Positions 1 through 6,833 of a DNA stretch of 8,091 nt are shown here, piece after piece. Positions within the stretch are counted from its first letter, which is position 1; each line of letters opens with the position of its first letter. The stretch spans positions 1 through 8,091 of the forward strand of contig JBJFGP010000229.1 in NCBI GenBank assembly GCA_051892815.1. Direction: 5' to 3'. The notes beneath the pieces were generated by a model. That model worked only from the letters and a program-made list of their open reading frames with translations, had not been told where the DNA came from and did no database searches. Position numbers and translations under genes: made by a program. Origin of the DNA: JAXFQS01 sp051892815 (GTDB taxonomy: Bacteria; Verrucomicrobiota; Kiritimatiellia; RFP12; DVOR01).

Positions 1-1767
1 CCATCCGACACCTGGTACCTCAAAGTCGCCGAGAACCAATGCTACGGCCCCGAACGGCTCCAGACCCTCGTCCAATGGGCAGAACAAGGTCGCATCGTCC
101 CGGGACAATCCGCCTCGACAGACGCCAAACACTGGATCCCGGTCGAAGACATCCCCGAACTCGAACTCAACTGGTACCTCCGGACCAGAGACGGCAAGCA
201 CCAAGGCCCCTTCAACCGCCTTGCTGCCGAGGCCGTACTCCAATCTTCAAAAGTCCCCGCTGGCACCACACTTGTCCCAAAGGAAGCCATTCAGCCCGCC
301 CAAATTCCCCCGGCACAGCCCTCCCTTCTCGCCACTGAAGAAACGCCAGTCCAACCAACCCCAACCGACCAGCCCGCTATGGAAAACCCCGCCCGCGAAG
401 TCATCTACGACCCCGATCCGAACCCCGAAGACCTCTCCGGAACCGCCCCCGATTCGCCCCCTGTCCAGCACGAACTCGAAGCTGTCCGAAACGAACTCCA
501 GAAGGCCCTTGCCGACCGCGACCAGCTCGTGCAGGAAACCACCACCCTCCGCGCCGAACTCCAGACCATCCAGTCCCAACTCGCCAACCAACAGGCCGCA
601 TCCGCATCCCTGCGCGAGCACCTGACCTTGGTTGAGGAAGAACGACGCCAAGCCAAAGAACAACTCGCCGAACTGGAAACGAACGCCGCCGGAGCCAAGC
701 ACCAAGCCGAAGCGGCCCAAGCCGAATTGGAGCGCGAAAAACAGCAACGCCAGCAGGTCGAGACAGCGTTGCAGCGCGCGCAGGAAGAACTCGAAAAGGC
801 CCGGCATTCCGCCCTTGATTGGCAGCAGAAACTGGACGCCTCCGATGCCCGTTGCCGCGAACTTCAGCAAGCAAACGAAGCCTTGAGCCAAAACCTGGAG
901 GTGGCGCAAAATCAGGGCAAAGAGGCGAAAGAACAACTCGAACTGGAACGGCAGAATCGCTCCGAAAAAGAGCAGACCCTCGACGCCGTCAAAGCCGAAC
1001 TGGAGAGCCTGAAGAGGGAGCATTCGGAACTCCTTTCCGCCTCGAATTCGCGCGACCTGGAACTTCAGGACGCCATCGCGGCATTGCAACGCCAGGTGGA
1101 GGAACTGCAGAATCCGGAACACCTGGCGAAACTGGCCGACCAGCGCGATTTTACCCAAGTCCACGAACTGGTTGCCGACGAACTTCTCTCGCTGGAGGAG
1201 TCCTTGGACACGGAGCGGTCGTGCCTGGCCAAGATTCGGGAGGCGTCAACGACGCGGCAAGAACGGTTGCAAGAGCGAATATTCGCTCTGCGGAAACTTT
1301 TGGGGAGCGACAGTGACGAGTTCCGGCGCAATGCGTTGCATCGGACGCAGGCGGCGAATACCGCCCGCATTATGGCAGAGGTGAACACCTACAAGGCGAA
1401 TTGCCAGCAGGAGATTCGGGAGTTGCTAGAAACGCGCGAGGAGCAGGCTCGGCAGATCAACCTGCTGAAGGCTGAAGAGGCCCGCTTGAAAGCGCAAGTT
1501 GAGGAAGGGGCCCGCCATACGGTCGGATTCGACCAGTTGAAGGAGGATTTGGCCCGTGTGGCTGCCCAGCTGGAGCAGGAACGGCGGGTGCGAATCAGCG
1601 ACCAGGAGCAGTTCAACTCCATCCAAAACTCGCTGCTGAAGCGGATTGACGAGTTGGAACAGTCGAACCCATTCCTTTCGACAGAGCGGCGGTTGGATGA
1701 AGCCACCCGAGCAGGCTATCGACCGCCCTCATCTTGGCCCGGCGGTGGCGATTTGCCGCGCGGATAG
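1..1767 (+). CDS. GYF_2-like tandem-domain, long coiled-coil protein (5'-truncated)
   Basis: The frame is open from the first base to TAG at 1765-1767, giving 588 visible residues; the true start lies upstream. Residues 5-50 fit the GYF_2 (DUF4339) pattern: Trp5-Tyr6, Gly16-Pro17, Leu20, Gly30-Arg31-Ile32 and a terminal Trp45-x-Pro. A second module starts at Trp58-Tyr59 with Gly69-Pro70-Phe71, but its second half is diverged. A Pro/Gln-rich linker follows (about 97-155). From about 155 to 575 the protein is almost continuous Glu/Gln/Leu/Arg-rich heptad sequence, a long coiled coil. No membrane segment is visible. GYF folds bind proline-rich peptides in eukaryotes; in bacteria GYF_2 modules are common but poorly characterised, so no function is assigned. 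It is convergent with the division operon and not part of it. Wobble bases change from C-biased in the 5' part to G-biased after about 1100. Confidence 0.88.
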   Translation, partial: PSDTWYLKVAENQCYGPERLQTLVQWAEQGRIVPGQSASTDAKHWIPVEDIPELELNWYLRTRDGKHQGPFNRLAAEAVLQSSKVPAGTTLVPKEAIQPAQIPPAQPSLLATEETPVQPTPTDQPAMENPAREVIYDPDPNPEDLSGTAPDSPPVQHELEAVRNELQKALADRDQLVQETTTLRAELQTIQSQLANQQAASASLREHLTLVEEERRQAKEQLAELETNAAGAKHQAEAAQAELEREKQQRQQVETALQRAQEELEKARHSALDWQQKLDASDARCRELQQANEALSQNLEVAQNQGKEAKEQLELERQNRSEKEQTLDAVKAELESLKREHSELLSASNSRDLELQDAIAALQRQVEELQNPEHLAKLADQRDFTQVHELVADELLSLEESLDTERSCLAKIREASTTRQERLQERIFALRKLLGSDSDEFRRNALHRTQAANTARIMAEVNTYKANCQQEIRELLETREEQARQINLLKAEEARLKAQVEEGARHTVGFDQLKEDLARVAAQLEQERRVRISDQEQFNSIQNSLLKRIDELEQSNPFLSTERRLDEATRAGYRPPSSWPGGGDLPRG

Positions 1768-1800
1768 CAGGCAATCGCCCAATTCAGTCGCCTGGCTTGC

Positions 1801-1842
1801 GCCCCCCGTTTCAGTGGGGCCCCCGCAGGGCAACTTGCGGGC
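1801..1842. terminator. GC-rich hairpins between convergent genes (possible terminator)
   Basis: This 89-nt gap separates two convergent genes. It holds two adjacent inverted repeats: GCCCC (1801-1805) with GGGGC (1816-1820), and CCCGC (1822-1826) with GCGGG (1837-1841), each with a 10-nt loop. Neither is followed by a T run on either strand, so intrinsic termination is not well supported. The position at the ends of both transcripts is the main argument. Confidence 0.25.
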
Positions 1843-1856
1843 AGGCTCAAACAGGG

Positions 1857-2600
1857 TCACTTGGCAATCTCGATGCCGCTGAGCCGGAAGGTAATGGTCT
1901 GCCGGACACTTGCCTCAACAGGGCAATCGCCTGCACGAGCGGGAATGAAATTCGCCTTTCGAAAGGCCGCCGCGGCGGCTTCATCCAGTTCCGGATGTCC
2001 GCTAGTTTCTAGGATGGTCACACGCCCGCAACGACCATCGGAAAGGATTCGAGCCTCCAGACGAACAGTCCCTTCGTGACGCCGCTCCCTGGCGCTTCTC
2101 GGATAGCGGATGATGATGCGATTGGGGGCTTGCGGAGGCGCCGAAACGCGCGGTGAAAAGGCAGTTTTCGGGGGAGACGATTTGACTGGAGCGGGGGCGC
2201 TGGAAGGTTTCTCCGTTGGCACAGGTGGCTTGGGCTTAGGGGGCTGGACTGCCACCACCGGAGGCGGTTGGGGTGCAGGAGGCTTGGGTAGCGGCGGCAA
2301 CTCCGGAGGCGTCGGCAGGCTATCCACCTTCGGCAGGACAACGGGCGAAAGGGCTTCCAGCATAGGGGGATCGGCGCGAGGAATGGGCGTTTCCACAGGC
2401 GGTTCGGGGGCGCGGCTTCCAGATATTTCGGCTCTTTCCTCCTCGGCGTCCAGAACCGAATCGGTCTCGACAATCACAGCCGAGACGGGAATCATCTCCA
2501 ATGCCTCAGCCGTCCCCTTTCCTTGCCAGGACGCAACCCATAACAGGTGTACCCCAAGCGAGGTCAGAAAGCAAACCGCTAGACGCTGTCCTTCCTTCAT
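1857..2600 (-). CDS. tonB: TonB-family energy transducer
   Basis: A 247-residue protein with TonB layout. A short N-terminus leads into one membrane segment (about 7-25) containing Ser14-x3-His18, the same Ser-x3-His spacing that is functionally important in the TonB transmembrane helix. A Pro/Lys-rich periplasmic spacer follows (about 66-158). The C-terminal TonB domain (about 160-245) begins with Tyr166-Pro167 and runs through the usual Gly-Thr-Val-Arg strand and the Ala-rich helix. It should span the periplasm and pass motor energy from ExbB/ExbD to an outer-membrane partner; that partner is not in the window, so a TolA-like role is an alternative. The start is set at 2600 because ATG overlaps the exbD stop as ATGA and begins right before the membrane segment; a longer upstream reading would lie inside exbD and encode low-complexity sequence. 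Cys191 and Cys226 could pair in the periplasm. Last gene of the operon. Confidence 0.9.
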   Translation of the reverse strand: MKEGQRLAVCFLTSLGVHLLWVASWQGKGTAEALEMIPVSAVIVETDSVLDAEEERAEISGSRAPEPPVETPIPRADPPMLEALSPVVLPKVDSLPTPPELPPLPKPPAPQPPPVVAVQPPKPKPPVPTEKPSSAPAPVKSSPPKTAFSPRVSAPPQAPNRIIIRYPRSARERRHEGTVRLEARILSDGRCGRVTILETSGHPELDEAAAAAFRKANFIPARAGDCPVEASVRQTITFRLSGIEIAK

Positions 2601-3013
2601 CGCCGCGCCGGGGATTGGAGCCGAAATGCCACCTTCTCGATGCCTGCCTTGCGCAAAGTCGCCAACAACTCCAACGCGGGGCCTAGTGGCGCACGGCGGT
2701 CGCCATTGACCAGAACCGCCACCGGACGCTCCCGCCAGCGGCGAATCACTTCGAACGGCAAATCCGCCTCCGGAAAGGGCACCTCGTCCAAATAACATTG
2801 CCCGTCAGCCGTGTAGGTCACGACCAGCGGCGTGCGGACTTTCTCCAGCAGAGACGATGGCGAGGTTTGCGGCAAATCGACCTCTATTCCGCGCGCCGCC
2901 GTCAACGAGAGCGTCGAATAGATGAAGAAAATCAGTAGCAGAAACATCACATCCAGAAGCGGCGTGAGTTCCACCCGGGCCTTCGTACGATCAAATCCCG
3001 AAGACAGTTTCAT
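2597..3013 (-). CDS. exbD: ExbD/TolR-family proton-channel subunit
   Basis: 138 residues, the usual ExbD/TolR length. A short cytoplasmic N-terminus precedes one membrane segment (about 17-38) beginning Leu-Thr-Pro-Leu-Leu-Asp-Val-Met. Asp21 in it matches the essential membrane aspartate of the family that carries protons. The remainder (about 42-135) is the periplasmic domain, with the family's Asp-Leu-Pro strand (46-48) after the membrane. It works inside the ExbB pentamer to power TonB. Its start overlaps the exbB stop (ATGA, 3010-3013) and its own stop overlaps the tonB start, which points to translational coupling of all three. ExbD versus TolR cannot be decided from this protein alone; the TonB-like partner favours ExbD. 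Confidence 0.92.
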   Translation of the reverse strand: MKLSSGFDRTKARVELTPLLDVMFLLLIFFIYSTLSLTAARGIEVDLPQTSPSSLLEKVRTPLVVTYTADGQCYLDEVPFPEADLPFEVIRRWRERPVAVLVNGDRRAPLGPALELLATLRKAGIEKVAFRLQSPARR

Positions 3014-3633
3014 CCCTGCCCCAAGGTCTCCGGGAGACGGGCCCCTCGGAACCGGTGCACCGCCTCGGTCAAATGCGCCGTTTCACGCTGGACATACGCG
3101 GCGAAAAGATTGTACGGCAGAAGCGTCAAGAGGGCAATCACCAGCCCCGTCGCAGTCGTAATCAGCGCCTCGGCAATGCCCGCGCTCACGGCTGTCGGGC
3201 TCCCGGATGCCTGCTCGGCCATTGCGTCGAAAGTCGAGATAATACCCGTCACCGTGCCGAGAATTCCCAGCAGAGGCGCCGCCGTAATCACCGTATCCAA
3301 CACGCCCAGCCGCCGCCGAAGTGCGTCGATTTCCTTCTGCGCAGCGACTTCGAGCGCCGCATCCTCCATCGTTTCCGACGCCTCCATTCCCGCTGCCGCA
3401 ATCCGCAAAAGAGACGAACGACCGCCCCTTGCAACCGCCAACGCATCGGTTGCCTTCCCCTGCTCCAACAACTTCAGAATATGCCGCCAAAGCCCCTCCT
3501 CCTGGCGCTTTGCCCGCCTGTATGCCAATACGCCCCAAGCCCGCTCAAGCGTCACCGAAATGCCCGCTACCGAGCACGCCAGCAGCGGCCACATCACCCA
3601 ACCGCCCTTGATAAACCACTCCGCAAACATCAT
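3010..3633 (-). CDS. exbB: ExbB/TolQ/MotA-family proton-channel subunit
   Basis: 207 residues, slightly shorter than E. coli ExbB (244) or TolQ (230). Three membrane segments are visible: about 12-31, about 113-136 and about 152-176. A cytoplasmic stretch of roughly 80 residues rich in charged helix lies between the first two. The second segment carries the family signature Ala-Pro-Leu-Leu-Gly-Ile-Leu-Gly-Thr-Val-Thr-Gly (119-130), and the third Glu-Ala-Leu-Ile-Thr-Thr-Ala-Thr-Gly-Leu (155-164), which together line the ion path. It forms the stator-like pentamer around ExbD in the inner membrane. Two ATG codons are adjacent (3633 and 3630); AGGA lies directly before the first and 3 nt before the second, so either may be used. 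Only 2 nt separate it from the ftsI stop, so expression is probably coupled to ftsI. Confidence 0.92.
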   Translation of the reverse strand: MMFAEWFIKGGWVMWPLLACSVAGISVTLERAWGVLAYRRAKRQEEGLWRHILKLLEQGKATDALAVARGGRSSLLRIAAAGMEASETMEDAALEVAAQKEIDALRRRLGVLDTVITAAPLLGILGTVTGIISTFDAMAEQASGSPTAVSAGIAEALITTATGLVIALLTLLPYNLFAAYVQRETAHLTEAVHRFRGARLPETLGQG

Positions 3634-3635
3634 TC

Positions 3636-5426
3636 CTAATCGAGCCGAGACTCGTCCTCCTTCTCGTCACACGGCACTGACAGGTAGCGCATCACCTCTT
3701 CCGCAATTCGCGCAAAGACCGGTGCCGATACAAAACCGCCCGTGTGCTGCGGTTGCGGGCGCTCGATTACCACTAGGATTCCAATCTCCGGGTCTGACGC
3801 CGGGATGATTCCGACAAAGGACGCATGGTGGTCTGTGTTCGAATAGTAGCTGCGCACCCGCCCCGTCTCCGGATTGACATCCCGCACAACCATCTGCGCC
3901 GTACCAGTCTTGCCTGCCACGCTGTACCCCCTTACGCGGGCACGCCGCGCCGTTCCACCATCATCTAGAACACCCTTGAGCATATCTAGCACCAGGTCGG
4001 CCACAGGCGGTTTGATTGGTCTCCCGATGACCGCGGGGCGATTCTGCTTGATGACCTCGCCTTTGGCGGAAACGACCCTATCGACCAAGTAGGGTTGCAT
4101 CATTTTGCCGTGGTTGGCGATGGTGCAGTAGGCGTTGAGCATCTGCAGGCCGGTGACCGCCACGCCTTGCCCAATGCCGATGCGCGTGGGCGTAATCATC
4201 GCCCACCGCTTGTGCGGAGCAAGCAGTCCGCCGGCCTCGCCCGGCAGGTCGATTCCCAGTTTGGAGCCGAACCGGAAGGCCCTCAGGTAGGCCTCGAACT
4301 TGGCGGGGCCCAGCGCAACCGCGGCCTTGGCGCAAAAGATGTTGGAGGACTTCTTCAAAGCCGTGCGGGTATCAATCATCCCTCGGCAATGGTCGTTCAG
4401 GGGGCGCCCCGCGTAGTGCCAGACGGCGTTCAGGCAGTCGAAGCGGGTATGTTCCGTAATGACCCCTTCGTTGAGAGCAGCAGCAACCGTCACTGCCTTC
4501 ATTGTAGACCCGGGCTCGTATACGCCCGTCAGGGCCTTGTTCATATAACTTGACGGCGGCTCGCGGGAGTAGTTGTTGGGGTCGAAGTCAGGGCACGAGG
4601 CCAACGCCAGGATTTCTCCGGTCTTGACCCGCTGGATGATGACGAAGCCCGCCGTGGCCTTGAACTTGTCGACCTGAGCACGCAGTTCCCGCTCGGCGAT
4701 GTTCTGTATGGTATGGTCGAGGGTCAAATGGACATTCGCGCCGGGAATGGGGTCGATGTCCTCCATCCTGCGCAGGCGCAACTCGCGGGCAAGGCTGTCG
4801 CGCACCCCGGCAATACGCCCCGGAATGGGCTTGAGCACCTCGTCATAGACCTGCTCTATGCCCGCCAAACCTTCGCCTCCCTTGGTTGCGAAACCGATGA
4901 CATGGGACATCCGGCGCCCCTGAGGATAGGAGCGCACGGAGGTTTGGGTAAGGCGCACGCCCGCCAGGCGCTGCTCTTTTCCGCGTTGTCCGATTGCATA
5001 GACGAGATTGGAGATGATGTTCTCATCCAATGTAACGGCTACCGGGATGTATCGGTTGTCTTTCCGTTGCAGCGTGGCCAACATTTCATCGGGTGGCAGA
5101 CCGAGTATCGTGGCAAGGGTCTGCGCCACGCGTGTCTTCGGAACGGGGTGTCTCCCTTCCGTAAACTTGGGGTCTTGCGGGTCGACATAGACCTGCTGCG
5201 CGGGAATGGAGAGGGCGAGCGGAACGCTATCTCCGTTGCGGTCGAATATCTTTCCGCGAAGGGCTGGGATTTCCTCCGTAAAGGTGCGCTCCAGCAGATG
5301 CGGGTCGACGATTTGCAGTTGGTAGAGGCGTACGAGAACGGCCAGGAGCAGGCCGAAGAGCACGAGCCCGATTGCCGCGACGAAGCCTTTGGAGCCGATG
5401 TCAGGCTTGATATAGCGCGTGGGCAT
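3636..5426 (-). CDS. ftsI: Septal peptidoglycan transpeptidase FtsI (PBP3 class B)
   Basis: 596 residues, normal for FtsI. One N-terminal membrane anchor (about 13-34) is followed by the class-B PBP N-terminal motif Arg57-Gly58-x-Ile-x-Asp62-Arg63-Asn64-Gly65 of the periplasmic pedestal domain (to about 230). The transpeptidase domain (about 255-580) has all three active-site motifs: Ser307-Thr-Met-Lys310 with catalytic Ser307, Ser360-Ser-Asn362, and Lys506-Thr-Gly508. No PASTA domain follows, which separates it from PBP2x or SpoVD types. It cross-links septal peptidoglycan in the divisome with FtsW and FtsL. It lies 15 nt after ftsL, the standard dcw position. No Shine-Dalgarno is visible before ATG 5426, but the residues after it fit the usual short cytoplasmic tail before the anchor. 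The downstream neighbour is exbB and not the usual murE. Confidence 0.96.
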   Translation of the reverse strand: MPTRYIKPDIGSKGFVAAIGLVLFGLLLAVLVRLYQLQIVDPHLLERTFTEEIPALRGKIFDRNGDSVPLALSIPAQQVYVDPQDPKFTEGRHPVPKTRVAQTLATILGLPPDEMLATLQRKDNRYIPVAVTLDENIISNLVYAIGQRGKEQRLAGVRLTQTSVRSYPQGRRMSHVIGFATKGGEGLAGIEQVYDEVLKPIPGRIAGVRDSLARELRLRRMEDIDPIPGANVHLTLDHTIQNIAERELRAQVDKFKATAGFVIIQRVKTGEILALASCPDFDPNNYSREPPSSYMNKALTGVYEPGSTMKAVTVAAALNEGVITEHTRFDCLNAVWHYAGRPLNDHCRGMIDTRTALKKSSNIFCAKAAVALGPAKFEAYLRAFRFGSKLGIDLPGEAGGLLAPHKRWAMITPTRIGIGQGVAVTGLQMLNAYCTIANHGKMMQPYLVDRVVSAKGEVIKQNRPAVIGRPIKPPVADLVLDMLKGVLDDGGTARRARVRGYSVAGKTGTAQMVVRDVNPETGRVRSYYSNTDHHASFVGIIPASDPEIGILVVIERPQPQHTGGFVSAPVFARIAEEVMRYLSVPCDEKEDESRLD

Positions 5427-5441
5427 GGCTCGCTTGGCAGG

Positions 5442-5846
5442 CTAGCGTGCGAGCCGCGTCTGGCGGGTGCCGCCGAGGGCAGGTCTGGCGCCGTTGATAG
5501 TCGCCATCAGGGCATGGCTGGCTTGTATGCGCCCGTTTTTATGCACGCGGACGACCTGGTCGCCGGTGGGATAGACCAGCAGGAGCCCGTGACTGACCAT
5601 GGCGGTCTCAAGTTCCTCCGGAGTACGCATCGAGTCCCACACGGCCTTCTCGCGCTGACGGGTCTGTTCGAGGGTGGCGCATTGCTGTTCGAGGCGCTTG
5701 ATCTGCTGTGCGCAAGTGGCGCATTGCTGGCGCAGAACGAGCTGGGAGATTGAGAAGAGGGCGAAGAGGAGGAGCAGTGCGCCGATGATGTTTCGGGCCT
5801 TCTTGCTCTGGACGGTCTGACGACGTGAATTGCGGCGGCGTTTCAT
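5442..5846 (-). CDS. ftsL: FtsL-like divisome protein
   Basis: 134 residues with FtsL topology. A very basic cytoplasmic N-terminus (1-18) is followed by one membrane segment (about 19-37) and then a Gln/Leu/Glu coiled-coil stretch (about 40-75). After this comes a segment ending Thr-Gly-Asp-Gln-Val-Val-Arg-Val (94-101), which resembles the end of FtsL/DivIC-type domains, and then a basic tail. FtsL diverges strongly in sequence, so the call rests on topology and on position between rsmH and ftsI, where ftsL is found in most dcw clusters. It would bridge FtsI/FtsW with FtsB in the divisome. Three cysteines (Cys42, Cys45, Cys56) sit just outside the membrane in two Gln-Gln-Cys-Ala-Thr repeats, which is unusual. 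It starts 21 nt after the rsmH stop with no recognisable Shine-Dalgarno. Confidence 0.8.
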   Translation of the reverse strand: MKRRRNSRRQTVQSKKARNIIGALLLLFALFSISQLVLRQQCATCAQQIKRLEQQCATLEQTRQREKAVWDSMRTPEELETAMVSHGLLLVYPTGDQVVRVHKNGRIQASHALMATINGARPALGGTRQTRLAR

Positions 5847-5867
5847 TTGGAATCGGTCGGTAAGGGG

Positions 5868-6800
5868 TTAGTCAAGCGGTGTGTTTTCGAGGCGTTCGGC
5901 GACCCGGAGTTTAGCGGAACGCGAGCGGGGATTGGCGCGCAATTCGGCCGCTCCGGGTGTCACGACTTTACGCGTCAGTCGCCTTAGGGGCGGGTCCTGG
6001 CGTTCGAGGCGTTCCCCGCCTTGCTGCAGGGAGACGCGGCGCCCTTCGTGGGCGGAAAGGAAGTGTTTGACGAGGCTGTCGGTAAGGCTCTCGAAGGTAA
6101 TAACCGCGAGTTTTCCGCCGGGGGAGAGGATTTCGAGGGCGCCATCCAACGCGGCCTGGAGTTCCTGCATTTCGCGGTTGATGTGCATTCGGATGGCCTG
6201 GAAGACTTGGGTGGCGGGGTGGTGCGGTCCGCGGCGTCCGGGGAGGGCGTCGGCGACTATGCCGGCGAGTTGGAGGGTGGTTTGAATGGGGCTGTTTCGG
6301 CGGGCTTTGTCGATGGCTTTGGCGACGCGCAAGGCCTGGGGTTCCTGGCCGAGTTGGCGGAAGATTCGTGCCATTTCGGAGATGCCGGCGGTGGCAATCC
6401 AATCGGCGGCGGTCTGCCCTTTGTCGCAGTCCATCCGCATATCGAGGGGGCCATCGGCGCGGAAACTGAAGCCTCTTTCGGGCGTGTCCAACTGGTAGGA
6501 ACTGACGCCCAGGTCGAGCAACACACCGTCGACTCCATCGAAGCCGTTGGTCTGTGCCAAGGTCTTCAAATCGCTATGGTTTCCGCGGGCGATGGTGACG
6601 CATCCGGCGAAGGGCTCCAGGCGTTTGCGGCAACGCTCAATCGCCTCGGGATCGCGATCGATTCCCAGCAAGCGCCCGGCGCCGCGGGCAAGTATCGCCT
6701 CGCTGTGGCCGCCCGCGCCCATCGTACCGTCGACATAGCACCCGCCGGGCTTGACGGACAAGCCTTGGAGGGTCTCTTCGAGCAATACGGGGATGTGCAT
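5868..6800 (-). CDS. rsmH: 16S rRNA (cytosine(1402)-N(4))-methyltransferase RsmH (MraW)
   Basis: 310 residues, the family's usual length. The N-terminus His2-x-Pro-Val-Leu-Leu-x-Glu is the family start, which fixes ATG 6800. Next come Asp24-Gly-Thr-x-Gly-x-Gly-Gly-His32 (SAM-binding loop), Gly46-Ile-Asp-Arg-Asp-Pro (second SAM motif), Asp96-Leu-Gly-Val-Ser-Ser, Arg109-Gly-Phe-Ser-Phe-Arg, Pro118-Leu-Asp-Met-Arg-Met and Phe200-Gln-Ala-Ile-Arg-Met. The C-terminus has Asn290-Pro-Arg-Ser-Arg-Ser-Ala-Lys-Leu-Arg-Val. The enzyme N4-methylates C1402 in the decoding centre of 16S rRNA, using SAM, in the cytoplasm. A deviation: the usual Phe-His-Ser-Leu-Glu-Asp-Arg motif reads Phe-Glu-Ser-Leu-Thr-Asp-Ser (236-242). 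It lies 33 nt after mraZ, the canonical order. Confidence 0.96.
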   Translation of the reverse strand: MHIPVLLEETLQGLSVKPGGCYVDGTMGAGGHSEAILARGAGRLLGIDRDPEAIERCRKRLEPFAGCVTIARGNHSDLKTLAQTNGFDGVDGVLLDLGVSSYQLDTPERGFSFRADGPLDMRMDCDKGQTAADWIATAGISEMARIFRQLGQEPQALRVAKAIDKARRNSPIQTTLQLAGIVADALPGRRGPHHPATQVFQAIRMHINREMQELQAALDGALEILSPGGKLAVITFESLTDSLVKHFLSAHEGRRVSLQQGGERLERQDPPLRRLTRKVVTPGAAELRANPRSRSAKLRVAERLENTPLD

Positions 6801-6833
6801 GGCGGGCGTTTCGGGGGTGGGTTGCTGTGGATT

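Noticed and set aside
247..1164. Minus-strand open frame of 305 codons opposite the coiled-coil gene
   Set aside because: It is Phe/Leu/Gly-rich because it is the complement of Glu/Gln codons; the plus frame has GYF_2 and coiled-coil structure.
2601..2798. A 66-residue N-terminal extension of the TonB protein
   Set aside because: It lies wholly within exbD, is Gly/Arg-rich without TonB features, and ATG 2600 with the ATGA overlap and immediate membrane segment is the better start.
4713..5753. Plus-strand open frame of 346 codons opposite ftsI and ftsL
   Set aside because: Antisense to FtsI, whose motifs are all intact; no recognisable domain.
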